The notes: a model not told the origin generated them from the letters alone. A DNA stretch of 64,000 nucleotides from Bathynomus jamesi (GCA_023014485.1 JAJOZX010002362.1:307001-371000), one strand, 5' to 3'. Shown: positions 30,975-42,444, numbered from the stretch's first letter. A program made the numbers and translations.

Positions 30975-32100
30975 AGTCTATGCGGGAAATAAAAGAAATC
31001 TTATATATTAAAATTTAATGTCCTTTATAACTCTGACAGTGACGTGAGTGAAGGCACAAAAAAAAAAAAAAAATTCTAGGGTGATGTAACTCTTGGCCAA
31101 GGCTGGCTCTGGCCAAATGAGTTGCATTACTTAGTCTAAAATGTTTCTGAGTTTGGTTGCTAAAGTGAAATATAAAGTGCATGTTACTTCTGAGCAATGA
31201 TGTGCCGTTGATGTATTGAATTTCATCCCACTTTAGTTTAAATATACTTACCAAGAAACAGCAAAAATTGCCAAAGTATGGCATATTAAAACTAATATAG
31301 CAAATAATAATAATTACACCAAATCTTTCTGAAGACGTTCACAAATTTCGTCGAGGGTTACTAAATTCATTGTCAGTACTTAAAATACATCAGTGATGTT
31401 AGAGCTCATTTTTGTTAATATCGCTCTTATTTCAAAATTATTTTAAGGTGTTTTAAATCTTTTGGCAGGTGTACTATAAGGGATAATCACCGCACATTCT
31501 CTATATACACACACATTCTACACTGGCAGTTTAGTAAACGTTCTCGATATAATATATGCACTAAATTGTCTGTACGTTAATGAATAATTCAAATGATGAA
31601 GATGAAGTTTCATTAGAAATAAGTGATGACACTATCTTCCCAAAGGAATAAGGTTCGTGAAAAGTATCTCATCATGCATGGAGTTCGCTGAAAATAGTTT
31701 CATCAACTGAGGGCACTCGCTCGATAAAAAAAAATTCATCATCTTGATGAAAATTCCATTCTCAATGTAGCGCTGGTTCAAACTTCCCACTCAATATCAT
31801 TCACATTCTCATCCGCGGTCCGCGATTGAAAATGCTAGTGAGAATTCCAAATTTGAGAAAAACTTTCCTGATTTGGGAAAGTGTAAAAAGATACGGTAAC
31901 GCAGTTGCGAGCTCAAGGGGTATTTTCTTGAAAAGTTAAACTTAAAGTTTCTTGTATGATGTGGTTCGGATACTTTTAAGTTAAGAAATCTTGTATATAT
32001 ATTATTTTGGAAAATGATATATATTCAAGTATTCTGAAGTTTCATATAGGCTTAAGCCTAAAAATGTTTGCTCTTCCATTATATAAATTTGAAAAACTGA
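30975..32100. other. no recognised gene or repeat
   Basis: About 1.1 kb of AT-rich sequence with a poly-A run near 31058. The only longish frame (31015-31284, minus) is Phe/Leu-rich with no motif. Nothing could be assigned. Confidence 0.5.
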
Positions 32101-32103
32101 AAA

Positions 32104-32198
32104 ACATATGAATAATTTAATAATAATAATGATAATATAATAATCAGACGAACTAGTGCAGCCCATTACGCTAACTCTTGGTTTATTATTACCAGCAC
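32104..32198 (-). repeat. tRNA-derived SINE, 3' part (interrupted by hAT)
   Basis: On the minus strand this follows the tRNA-like head at 39758-39835 and ends in an (ATT)n-like tail near 32104-32140. The 7.55 kb hAT inserted at ACCAGCAC separates the two parts. Confidence 0.65.
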
Positions 32199-32331
32199 TA
32201 GCGATGCGAGGTCTGACAAGTTGTCATGACAACTTGACATGACAAGTTGGACTTGTCAATGACATGTCAAAATGCTCTGAAATATGTGACAAGTTTGACA
32301 AGTTTGACAAGTTGAAACTGGTCTTTTCCAT

Positions 32332-32332
<1 letters not shown>

Positions 32333-32399
<67 letters not shown>
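32333..32399. repeat. (CT)n(TA)n microsatellite, insertion site
   Basis: CT run followed by TA run; the nested element starts in the TA part, giving ATATATAT as its left duplication. Confidence 0.92.
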
Positions 32400-32402
<3 letters not shown>

Positions 32403-32794
32403 GGTGTGTCAATTTTGTCAACTTTTTTCAAATCAAATTTGGCAGTGAAAATATAGTGTCTTTTCATGTCAAAACTTGAAATTGGCCAACCAAAATGAAA
32501 TAACCCTTACCTACATCAATTTTACCTTAAAGTTTCAGAAATTGACTCTTTTACTAAATAATAGGACATAAATTGATTAACTATTCATCTGTCACAGAAT
32601 TATCCCACTGATCGCATATGGAGTGTTTTCAAGGTCATATAGTTGTTGTACAATGTACAAGTCACAACATGAATAGAATTGTCCCTCACTCTCAGTCCTC
32701 AGTTGCCTCTTAGATGTCATAGACGGTGGTTTGCTGTTATTGCTCTTGTACCTACTTCATAGTTATTCTACTAGACGAATACTACAGTTTAACT

Positions 32795-32959
32795 GTAAGT
32801 ATGGATTATTGATTATTACAATTATTTATTATCATATTCTTCTGTCTAATTATGTTGTAATCCCATGAAATATTTTTTATTGAATTTTAGAACATCGAAT
32901 GACAACTTTGAAACATCGTAATTGATATAAAATACTTAAAAGTTTTTCTTTCTTTTCAG
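32795..32959 (+). other. 5' UTR intron of hAT-like element copy 1
   Basis: Donor AACT|GTAAGTATG and acceptor TTTTTCTTTCTTTTCAG|ATATTC lie 11 bp before the ATG at 32971. Both sites are conserved in copy 2. Confidence 0.7.
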
Positions 32960-32970
32960 ATATTCCCAAG

Positions 32971-35345
32971 ATGCCAAAATTGAAGACAAGAGGTCAGTCG
33001 TCATGCCACTTGAGCCTGTTAGTCGGTACAGGCAAGGAGCTTCCCGTATCAGAATTACCAACAGTGCGAGACATGCTGAGACTAGGGTTACTCCTTCGTG
33101 AACAAAATACAAAGGATAGAAGGAACTACACAGAGAAAGAGCTCATAAGGGACATGATTCCCCCTCTTCTGCATCAGTGGAAAAAAGCTAATGTGTTATT
33201 CAAACCACCTGTAGTCAATTAGTATAGAACTATTGAGCTAAAATTAACAAAGCTGTGGCACAAAGCACTTGAGACATCACTTGGTAAAGGAAAACTAGCA
33301 AAGAAAAATAAATTTCTGCACACATTTGATGCTCTTCTTGACATTTTTAACTGCCAGTGTCCCATAGAGTTGTGTTCTGAAGCCAATTGTTCTCCCTCAT
33401 GCAGAAGAGAACCTCACCCTCACATTGATTGTCGTTGTTCTCGTGAGAAGAAGATCCCTGTTTTGGAGCTGGCTTTCATAAAGGCGCAGAGAACAAAGGC
33501 AGGAGGCCAAGGAAGTATGCAGATTGGTTCGGCAGATTATTCAGAAACCAAAAACAGATTGTTATTGCTAAGAAAAAAGAGAAAATCCGAGAGAGGGAAG
33601 AAAGGAAGAAAAAGAAGAGTGAAGAAGCCACCCAAAGAGATGAGGAGCTCTATCAAGAGGTTTCTCACTTCTTTGAAAGCTCTGCAGATGAACAGAAAGA
33701 AGCAACATCAGATGATAGCTCCAAAATGCCATCTGAACCTTCGCTGAAGAGAATGAAATACAACACTAAAGACATCTCAAACATTGCCCTTGCCAGTATT
33801 CGCCACCATACGGGGCTACGAGAGACTGCAGAGATTGCCACTGCCACTTCGATAGATGCAGGCCTCATCAGCCGAGAGGACACATCCTTAGTGATAGATC
33901 ATAATAAGATAAGAAGAGCACAAGAAAAAATAATGAAGGAAATATCTGATCAACATGAAAAAGATTTGAAGGAGGAAGGTCTCTCTTGCCTTTTGTTTGA
34001 TGGAAGAAGAGATGACACAAAAGTTCTCCTAGAGGTAGAGGGAATGGACAGAAAGTTTCCCGGTCTCATCAAAGAAGAACACTACTCTGTGTGTTCCGAA
34101 CCTGGTGGCCGCTATTTGTTTCACTTTGCTCCTGAAGCAGAAGTAGAAGGCAAGAAACATGCAGAGGCAATTGCTGATCAAATAATATGTTGGCTTCAAG
34201 AAAGAAGACTTGACAGTTCACTGCAGGCCGTTGGTGGAGACTCAACTGCTGTGAACACTGGATGGCAGGGCGGTGTTATGACGCATTTAGAGAAAAAACT
34301 TGGAAGAAGGCTTGTTTGGATTGTATGTGATTTGCACACAGGGGAACTACCTCTTCGTCGTCTCATCCAGGAACTTGATGGTCCTACAAAGAGCAACAAC
34401 AAGTGGTCAGGTCCCATTGGCAACATGCTAGATGAAGCAACGGAATTAGAAATAAATACAAAATTTCCAAAGGTCGAAGTAGGCCCTCCCCTTCCAGTGT
34501 TGTCTGGAGAAGTTATCAAAGACCTCAGCACGGATCAATCTTACGCTTATCGTATTGTTTAAGCAATCAGATCAGGAGAGTTGACTCAAAATCTGGCTCT
34601 CTTGGAGATTGGACCCGTAAGTCACAGTCGTTGGTTAACTACAGCGATTCGTTTCTCCAGGATTTGGGTTTCCAAACATGCACTGAAGGGCAAAATGCTA
34701 CAGAATTTGATGTTGATTGTTGAATTTATTATTGGGTTTTATCTTCCTCACTGGTTCAATGTAAAACTTAATCCAATGTGGATGGAGTGGCCCAACCACA
34801 TCTTGTTTCAATTACAGCTACCTTGAACCCAAAGGAAAGTAGTGGTGGACATCGTGTTACCTGTGGTGAGAAGGTCCGCTTGGTATGCTAGACCAGAGGC
34901 AGTTTTGCAAGCAATACTCTGCAGCCAATGTACCAAAGAGTGAACTGAGGCTGTGGAAATCATTCTAAAGCTTAGAGGAACATCACTAGATGATGACCAG
35001 CTGGGAGACTGCTCTGTTCAGACAAGGAAGGTACCTCCGATAAACGTCAATGCCACGAAATTGTCAGAATTAGTTAACTTGAGTTCGGAAGTTTTGGAGC
35101 CACCACTGACAACATGTATAACAAACAAAGATTTAACACAACTTAAAGAGGCCCCAATGCAAGTGCCAAAGTGGCCTTCTCACACTCAGAGTGTGGAGAG
35201 ATGTGTGAAAATGGTCACAGAAGCAGCTAGTCAAGTTTAGTCACAAGAGGCGAGAAGGCTACATCAAAGCGCAAGTAGCAAGCCGAATGCTGATGTCAAG
35301 GAACCGCAGCAAAAAGGACATGACTGCATTGGTTACTTTCAAATA
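32971..35345 (+). pseudogene. hAT-like transposase, copy 1
   Basis: N-terminus MPKLKTRGQSSCHL, then a cysteine cluster (CQCPIEL CSEANCSPSC near 33355-33410), a basic coiled region and an RNase H-like core: LLFDGRRDDT (first Asp), VGGDSTAVNTGWQGG (second Asp), CDLHTGELPLR (C/H motif), a long helical insert, and HTQSVERC (terminal Glu). Breaks are a TAG at 33220 (CAG in copy 2), a one-base loss near 33550, TAA at 34560, TGA at 34825 and TGA at 34940. Non-functional. Confidence 0.75.
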
Positions 35346-35587
35346 AAGACTCTGAATGATATCTTATTGCCACTTTAAATGTTGATAGGATGTTTGCGCA
35401 CATTTGTTATTTTGTTACGAATTTACGGAAAAATTGAATTTTTGAATTAAAATTGATGTAGGTAGGAGTTATTTTTTATTGTTTTTGAAGCAAGGATATT
35501 ATTTTGTATGCCAAATGATTACATTAAATTGCTACCAAATCACATGATTTTCAATTTAGTCATTTCCCCCAAAATTGACACACCCTA

Positions 35588-35602
35588 ATATATATATATA
35601 TA

Positions 35603-35648
<46 letters not shown>

Positions 35649-35662
35649 TATATATATATAGT
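35588..35662. repeat. (TA)n microsatellite right of nested element
   Basis: TA run interrupted once, continuing the tract at 32360-32399. Confidence 0.9.
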
Positions 35663-35920
35663 CTAATATAGAGATATAGGCCTATATAATATTATAGCCT
35701 AGGCTATAGAGTCAATCAATATACTCAATATAGATGAACTCAGTGACTATATGAAAAGAAATATTTATAACTAGGCATATAGGATGCTTCTTAATATTTT
35801 AAATAAATGATTGTTTCCTTCTTCACTCAGAAGCTAGTCATATTTTTTTATATTCATTGTGATTTAGACCTTTGAGGCTGTACAGTTACAACTTACATAT
35901 TGAAATTAATTGAATTAATA

Positions 35921-36158
35921 ATGGTAAATCCAAAAATTAAACTCGAAAAATACTTTCGCGCGCCTACTGCTTCTGAAAAGGGAAATCTCAAAGGCAAAGT
36001 TACAATATGTCGATTTTACTCATGGAGGACCATTTATCATGCCACTCGAATGGTGAAACACATTGACCAATGTTTCAAAACACCCCAAGAATTAAAGAGA
36101 AGAAAAGAGCCAGGATCGGGAGGAGCATCTCATTCATCAATTGATTCAGTGACATCAG
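35921..36158 (+). CDS. hAT transposase exon 1 (BED-like zinc finger)
   Basis: The ATG at 35921 opens MVNPKIKLEKYF and a finger-like CRFYSW ... TRMVKHIDQC, the Cys/His pattern of BED-type DNA-binding domains at hAT N-termini, then a Ser-rich linker. The donor CAG|GTAAAT follows 36158 and leaves phase 1. It joins 36874-36984. Confidence 0.72.
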
Positions 36159-36344
36159 GTAAATTCTTCAGACAAATCATTGGTTTACTAAGGTTTGGTG
36201 ACTAAGGTTTAAACAAAAATAGTTAAACAATACCTATAAAATGCCGCTTCCCATTAAATTAGGTAGCTAGCTAAGCTGCACTTTCATTCATGAGCAACAC
36301 AATTTTTTCTAACTTTTTTCTATAGAAAAACCTTTTTATTTCAG

Positions 36345-36545
36345 TTGTTTAAACAATTAGTTTTGCCAACTTTCCTTCATAAGCAACACAATCTTTTCTA
36401 CATTTTTTTCTATAGAAAAACCTTTTTATTTCAGCTGTTTAAACAATTAGTTTTGCCAACTTTCATTCATAAGCAACACAATCTTTTCTACATTTTTTTG
36501 TATAGAAAAACCTTTTTATTTCAGGTGTTCAGTTGTTATTTCAGC
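36345..36545. repeat. tandem duplication in hAT intron
   Basis: A unit of about 80 bp containing GAAAAACCTTTTTATTTCAG and GTTTTGCCAACTTTC-TTCATAAGCAACACAATC occurs about 2.5 times (from about 36290), with CTTTTTATTTCAG acceptor-like ends in each. Confidence 0.8.
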
Positions 36546-36873
36546 AAGTAGATACATATTCTAGCCTATTTTAACTAGGTACCTGTCTGTACTCTAGTAG
36601 CTATATATATAAATGCAAAATAATAATCTAAATAATCTTCATCTAATCTATCATTTACTCCTAAAAACCTTGAGGTTAAATCACTGCCAATACTGTATAT
36701 GCATTCAGGATGCTATATTCAGTATTATCGTACCAAACTTAATGTTTTGATCTTACATATATTTTTAAAATTTATAATCCTTTGTTTCGGGTACGGAGGT
36801 AAATGGTAATCAATTAAAATCATCATAAGCTCTTCATAACCATGTTTTAAAAAATTCAGTCTTATCTACATAG

Positions 36874-36984
36874 GTAACATAGCGCAATCAGCACTTGGTA
36901 CACCAACTCCTGCAGCTAAATCCTCACAGTCAACATGTGACAGAAGCCCAATAAATATTGACTTTGTACAAAGTCCAAGTTTAG
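36874..36984 (+). CDS. hAT transposase exon 2
   Basis: 111 bp open frame between acceptor ACATAG| and donor |GTAAGTTTT, phase 1 to phase 1. Encodes a Ser/Thr/Pro linker (NIAQSALGTPTPAAKSS). Confidence 0.65.
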
Positions 36985-37275
36985 GTAAGTTTTAATATTG
37001 TGGAAGCTCATGATTTCTAAATTCTAATGAGAAATTTTCCTAAAAAATGTTCATTACAAAATATTGAAACATATCACATAAAGTCCTTATTTAATATGCC
37101 ATTTTATGCTACGCCTAAGAAATAAAACTTAACAAAACACTAGTGTAGCAGTGTGGGTTTTAAGTTAGTCAAAGTTTTAAATTGTTCATAATTTATCCAT
37201 TAAATTGTGGAATAAAGACATTGATCATCCTTTCATTTCCTTTGATTATAATGATTCCATAATATAACTTTTAAG

Positions 37276-37373
37276 ATACACCTGGAAGCAGTGGTACCCG
37301 TCCTTCAAGCAGTTTGTCTGGGAAAAGTTACAATATGTACCGCTTCATGGACTCGTGCAGCAATGATAGCCAA
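37276..37373 (+). CDS. hAT transposase exon 3
   Basis: 98 bp between acceptor TTTTAAG| and donor CAA|GTAAGTG. Phase 1 in, phase 0 out. Encodes DTPGSSGTRPSS and YNMYRFMDSCSNDSQ. Confidence 0.65.
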
Positions 37374-37929
37374 GTAAGTGCACTGCTTTCCATGATTAAA
37401 CATTATCTTTATACTGCTGGTAGTCTGGTAACTTGGGCATTAAAATTTTCATCTCTTAATAGGACCTATTTGTAATGTAAATCCCTTTAGATAGTCAACC
37501 TTTCAGCCCATGGAATTTAAAGCCAATTGGCAACTGAAAAGATAGTTAGAAAACAATGTCTGTTATTTCTGTGTACCCCTTCATTTTTGTATGACTTCCC
37601 ACATGTTATCAGCCTGAACCAGCTTTAATTTTTTTAGGGAAACTGTAATTTATGTATGGCATTTACCTTAATCATGAGTCTTAAGCTCGAGAGTCTTATT
37701 CAGTGATACGATATTTATATTTATATTATATTTAATTATATTATATTGTATTATATTTAACATTGGCTTCATTCAAATTAGCTTCACCTCTGAGAAATAT
37801 AATATTGAGGTCCATCAAATAATATTCAAGTACTGCTGAATTTTTATCTACTGCTAGGAGTATCTTTATACTGCTGTGTCTCAAGAAAATGATAATTTTA
37901 ATGTTTTATTTCATTTTTCCCAACTGCAG

Positions 37930-39466
37930 GCTAAAGGAGAGGAACTGCTGGCCCGTGCAATTTATCCTTCAACGTGCCCCCTCAACCTGTTTGATAATCA
38001 CCACTGGAAGAAAGCTCTTCTACATTTGAGACCAAGTTTCCAAGTAACTTTGCGTCATGCACTTTCGAATCGACTTCTAGAGAATGAATACATTAGAGTT
38101 AAATCTATCGTTGAAGATAAAATTGCAGATGCTTCAGTTCTAGGTGTTCAGTTGGATGGATGGACCAACGTACGAAATGAAGCAGTGGTAAATCTTGTAG
38201 TGACAACACCCGCACCAATTTTTAACAAATTTGTGGCTACAGGAACTGAGAGGCACACTGCTCAAAATATGTGTGATTTGGTTGGAGATGTTCTTGATGA
38301 AATTGGATCACATAAATTTGTGGGATTAGTATCTGACAATGCCAAAGATATGGTCGCCATGTGGGAACTTCTCAAGGCCAAAGAGACATACAGCCATATC
38401 CATTGTTATCCATTGTTCTTGACTCAGCAAAGAATATTGTTAACACAATAAATAGAAGCCATATTTTACTCGCACTGTATCGCAAGCACCACCAAGGTGC
38501 TCTTCTTTTGCCAGTTCAAACAAGGTGGAATTCTTCGTTGCGATGCTTAGAAAGTGTGTTCAAAGCACAATTTGGACTTCAAAGGTTAGCCGTTGATGAG
38601 AATGCACGTGATATTATACCAGCAGCTGTAAAAAAATGATAATGGATGATGATGTTTTTTGGGTACGAGTACAGAAGTTGTCAGAAATTCTGCAGCCCAT
38701 TGCCAAATGGATAACCAAGCTAGAAGGAGACATTCCCATGCTTAGTCACGTTCCTGCAGCATTTCAGGAGATTAAAGAAAAGACAAACGAATTGCTTGTA
38801 AATTCCCCATTTCTTAAAGGTGAAGAAATAAAAGTGAAAAATTATGTCGAGCATCGAAAGTCATTCTCTTTGCGACCGATTCACTATGCTGCAAATCTCC
38901 TGGACCCTAAATACAAAGGCATGTCTTTGGAGACATCAGAAGAAATTGATGCAATGGAAGTCATCAATGATCTCGCCAAACACCTTCAAATAAATAATGG
39001 TAAAGTTATAGCAGAGTTGGCTCAATATAAGCTTGGACAAGGGCAGCTGTTTGGTAGAAAGTTTGTATGGGATGCTGTTGCCAACTGCGAGGGTTGGATT
39101 TGGTGGGCAGGAGTATGCAGCTCTAGTTCTTTAGTTAAGATTGGCATTGCATTACTGCAACTTCCAGCAACATCGGCAGCTACAGAGAGGACATTCTCTT
39201 CATTTGGCACGACTCACACCATCAAACGAAACAGGCTGGTAGTGGATCGTGCTATGAAGTTAACTTATGTGAAACATAATCTCCAAATATTTTTAAGAGA
39301 CCAACAATTGCCATCTGAAAATGAGAATGCTCCCCTTACACCCACGGTACAAAATGACGATATAACAGAGTTGGAGTTTGATGATCATGTAGATTATGTA
39401 GATGATGATGATCATGAAGGAGATGAGGGTCATTTAAATGATGAAAATGAAATGATGATTAAATAG
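37930..39466 (+). pseudogene. hAT transposase exon 4 (catalytic and dimerisation domains)
   Basis: Opens after acceptor CAACTGCAG with AKGEELLARAIYPS. First Asp in VQLDGWTN; second Asp in LVSDNAKDMV; C/H region YSHIHCYP; conserved VQTRWNSSLRCL; C-terminal dimerisation block LPATSAATERTFSSFGTTH; long acidic tail. Two frameshifts only, near 38400 and in the A7 run at 38632-38638, so the gene is close to intact. The second could be a sequencing slip. Confidence 0.82.
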
Positions 39467-39757
39467 TAATTAATATAAGTTATCTACGGGCCCTACAGCA
39501 CTTGATTTGAATGATTTCACATAAAAATTGCTTACAAAATTTATTCTGCATCACATTTTCCTTCTGGACATATGATTAGTGCACGATATATTCATGTATC
39601 ATGATTGGATTAATAAAAAACAGCTTGTAATTAGTGTTTTTATTAGCATTACCGCCCAATTTCAACCTGTCAAACTTGTCATTGACAAGTTGCAACTTGT
39701 CAACTTGACATGTCAATTTTGCAACTTGTCATGACACGTTGCATCACTAACCAGCAC

Positions 39758-39835
39758 CATCGGGAGTCGAACCCCCAACCTCATTGTCTTCATTCGTTTA
39801 CAGGAAGACAGTGTTATCCACTAAACTACAGACGT
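39758..39835 (-). repeat. tRNA-derived SINE, head
   Basis: On the minus strand: TAGTTTAGTGGATAACACTG (A-box region) and GGGGTTCGACTCCCGATG (B box GGTTCGACTCC), with tRNA-like spacing but an extended anticodon arm. It continues at 32198 after the hAT insertion. A second copy of this family is at 49690-50090. Confidence 0.7.
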
Positions 39836-40168
39836 TAGTCACCATCTTTTCTTAATGTGGATATTTGTTTCGGTATTGTTTAATCTCTTCATAAAGTTTC
39901 CGAAAATCCCAGTTTATCCACACAGAAGTGGGTATGAATTCCGATAATTCACAGGCCTGCGATGGTTTTGTTGTCCGAAATATTTTATCACATATATAGT
40001 CATTTTTGCACGCTGATTCCAAAAATAATATTCATTTTTCGCCATCACGTACAGAGTTTTCACAAAATGTCATATTTCATATTACATATGCAAGTAATTT
40101 TCATTAAAAATTGACAAAATTAAATTTTGATTAAAAACTATTGCCTATAAATGTTTCCAGATAAGAAG

Positions 40169-40250
40169 TGACGTCATAGCGTCTTCTAGAACATTCTAGA
40201 AACGCACCGCTAGTATATAAGTGATTGACAAGCCACGAGATGAGTCAGTC
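40169..40250 (+). promoter_or_regulatory. heat-shock-type promoter of TIR transposon gene
   Basis: In order: a perfect CRE palindrome TGACGTCA (40169-40176); a four-unit heat shock element TTCTAGAACATTCTAGAA (40184-40201); TATATAA (40214-40220); and an arthropod initiator TCAGTC (40245-40250) whose A at 40247 lies 33 bp after the start of the TATA box. The ATG follows at 40339. All spacings are those of an hsp-type promoter. Confidence 0.82.
40184..40201 (+). promoter_or_regulatory. heat shock element (HSE)
   Basis: Four alternating nGAAn pentamers (cTTCt aGAAc aTTCt aGAAa) without mismatch, the binding site for trimeric heat shock factor. Confidence 0.88.
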
Positions 40251-40338
40251 TGTCTAGTGCGTGCGAGGTCATAGTTCTTTATTATTGAAAGGTGCGTGGT
40301 GACCATATTTCTCGCTTGAAATTTGTTTATTTGTCGCT

Positions 40339-42034
40339 ATGGCAACCAGAGAGTGTGTAAATAGCCCAAACATTTTCTGTTATATTTGTGGGAAATTTAC
40401 TGTGAAAAAGCAAAGGCGAGATATTACAGACTTCGTCAAGAAAACATACTATGCGTGCTTCGGAATGAAACTTGGAGATCAAGACAAATCATGGGCTCCA
40501 CATAAAGTTTGCAGTGTTTGTGTTGAACAATTTAGACTGTGGAGTAAAGGTAAAAAGGATTCTTTACCTTTTGGGATTCCAATGGTCTGGCGTGAGCCTA
40601 GAAATCACAGCAATGACTGCTATTTTTGTTCATGTAACGTGCAAGGCTACAATACTAAAAATAAAAAGGAAATTTCTTATCCAAACTTTCAGTCTGCTAT
40701 AAGACCTGTTGCTCATGGACCTGGTATACCTGCACCTACTAAACCAAATACTCGATATAACTTCATCTGATTCGGTGTCTGATGACGATGGAAACGATGA
40801 TATTAATTGTTTTCAAACCGAAACATCTGGTGAACCCCAATTGTTGACACACAAGTGGACTTAATGATTTGGTAAGAGATTTGTGTCTCCCGAAGGATTC
40901 TTCAGAGATTTTAGGATCCAGACTTCGTGCAAAGAACTTGCTTTCTCTCGGGACGTCATTTTACTGGTACAGAAATCGAGAAAAAGAATTCATCCAATAT
41001 TTTTATCAAGAAAATTCCCTGGTATATTGCAACAATGTTTCGGAACTAATACTTAAGCTAGGCGCTGCAGTCTATGATTTAAATGGGTGGAGACTTTTCA
41101 CCGATTCCTCCAAAAGAAGTCTAAAAAGGCGTCCTCCTTCATAACAGTAACTTGTATGCATCCGTTCCCGTGGCTCATTCGGTTTACTTGAAGGAAATGT
41201 ACAAAAATCTTGAGCTTCTTCTAGCTAAGGCTAAATACAAAGAACACGGTTGGCTACTTTGTGGAGACTTAAAAGTGATTTGTATGTTGTTAGGTCAACA
41301 ACCAGGTTATACGAAGTTTCCATGTTTTTTGTGTGAATCGGGTAGCCGAGCAAGAACTCAGCACTGGATGAAAAAGGAATGGCCACGCAGAGTCAACCTG
41401 ACACCTGGTTCTAAAAACATTCAACGTGAAAGTTTGATTGGCACGAAGCAAGTCCTTTTACCTCCACTTCACATAAAATTGGGTTTGATGAAGCAATTTG
41501 TTAAGGTCTTGGACGAAGAAGGAGATTGTTTTAAGTATCTGTGTGGTAAATTCCCAACTCTTTCGGAAGCAAAATTGAAAGAAGGAATTTTGTTGGTCCT
41601 CAGATTAGAAAACTGACTTTGGATGAACACTTTGAAAGAACAATGAACAATCTTGAAAAAGAAGCGTGGCTTGCTTTTAAGGATGTTATCAGCAAATTGT
41701 TGGGGACCCAAATTACCAAAACCTTGTGAACAACATGCTAAATAAGTTCAAAGAGTTGGGTTGTAATGTGAGTTTAAAATTACATTTCTTAATTCACACT
41801 TGGATTACTTCCCTGAATCTCGGAGCACTCAGCAAAGAACAAGGAGAACGGTTTCACCAAGACATCAAAGAAATGGAGAGGAGATATCAGGGAAGGTGGG
41901 ACATCAGCATGATGGCTGATTACTGCTGGATGTTGAAACGGGATACTCCAGAATTATTGCATAAAAGAAAAGGAACAGCGCGTACATTCGAGACTAAAAG
42001 ACATAGATCTCACAAGAAAACTCGGGACAAATAA
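40339..42034 (+). pseudogene. transposase-like protein of TIR element
   Basis: N-terminus MATRECVNSPNIFCYICGKF with CYIC ... CSVCVEQF ... CYFCSC zinc-ligand pairs. After frame changes: DLVRDLCLPKDSSEILGSRL, then 41152-41616 with CGDLKVICMLLGQQPGYTKFPCFLCE and LLPPLHIKLGLMKQFVK, then 41726-42034 with KEQGERFHQDIKEMERRYQGRW and MMADYCWMLKRD. This protein recurs widely in arthropod genomes. I recognise the family but not a proven activity. Conserved acidic residues in GDLKV, ERFHQD and ADYCW are candidate catalytic positions. At least three frameshifts. Confidence 0.7.
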
Positions 42035-42339
42035 AGATGAATATGTAATTGACGTTAATAGTCTTCTTTCTTTTTAAAGTTGTTTGCATTTATAATTAGT
42101 ATAACAAAGCGAAATAGGTACCTAATGTAAATTGAAATAAATAATATTTATTTATGTTGTTGTTTTTTCCCTTCCAGTTTGCAGAAAATCCTTACGTGAT
42201 AGAAAAAATGGACACCTTATTCTAAATCAGGGTAGTTGAATTATATAAAATCAGTTATTAGTAAGAAAACAACTCTTACAAAGTTCTCATTCGCAGGCCT
42301 GTGATAATCACTTCAGTTGGGGCAATCAGAGGGTAGGTA

Positions 42340-42425
42340 ACCAGGCAACTCCAACCGTGGATGCGGTAGGACTCGAACCTGGATCCTTCAGATTCCGAGT
42401 TCAATCTCGGAGAGATCCTTCACAA
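42340..42425 (-). repeat. tRNA-derived repeat
   Basis: Minus-strand GGATCCAGGTTCGAGTCCTACCGC contains a perfect B box (GGTTCGAGTCC). Upstream CTCGGAATCTGAAGG suggests a tRNA anticodon-arm remnant. No intact cloverleaf was found, so it is a SINE or tRNA pseudogene. Confidence 0.5.
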
Positions 42426-42444
42426 TTTTTTTTTCTTAATTTAT

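Larger units (their letters stand above)
32400..35587 (+). mobile_element. unusual hAT-like transposon, copy 1 (nested)
   Basis: 3,188 bp with ends TAGGGTGTGTCAATTTTG/TAGGGTGTGTCAATTTTG (inverse) and flanking ATATATAT on both sides. Copy 2 at 59219-62400 is inverted and nearly identical, and there the duplication is in unique sequence. The element carries one 5' UTR intron and a long transposase-like gene. It sits inside the 7.55 kb hAT, so it is the younger insertion. Confidence 0.9.
32199..39749 (+). mobile_element. 7.55 kb hAT transposon with multi-exon transposase gene
   Basis: Ends TAGCGATGCGAGG and, inverse, TAGTGATGCAACG; perfect 8-bp duplication ACCAGCAC (32191-32198 and 39750-39757). 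Subterminal regions are dense in ACTTGTCA/TGACAAGTT repeats (32215-32315 and 39665-39740), likely transposase sites. A 3.19 kb hAT-like element is nested at 32400-35587; without it the element is about 4.35 kb. Confidence 0.94.
39950..42303 (+). mobile_element. TIR DNA transposon of unassigned superfamily
   Basis: 2,354 bp between inverted ends CACAGGCCTGCGATGG and CACAGGCCTGCGAATG, flanked by ATAATT (39944-39949) and ATAATC (42304-42309), i.e. a probable 6-bp duplication with one change. It encodes one protein of a widespread but uncharacterised arthropod family. The 6-bp duplication does not fit hAT, Tc1 or Mutator. Confidence 0.78.

Noticed and set aside
31015..31284. 89-codon minus frame as a gene
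   Set aside because: Phe/Leu-rich, overlaps a poly-A run, no motif, no splice or promoter context.
42340..42425. tRNA gene on the minus strand
   Set aside because: Only the B-box half is convincing; no matching acceptor or D arm was found.
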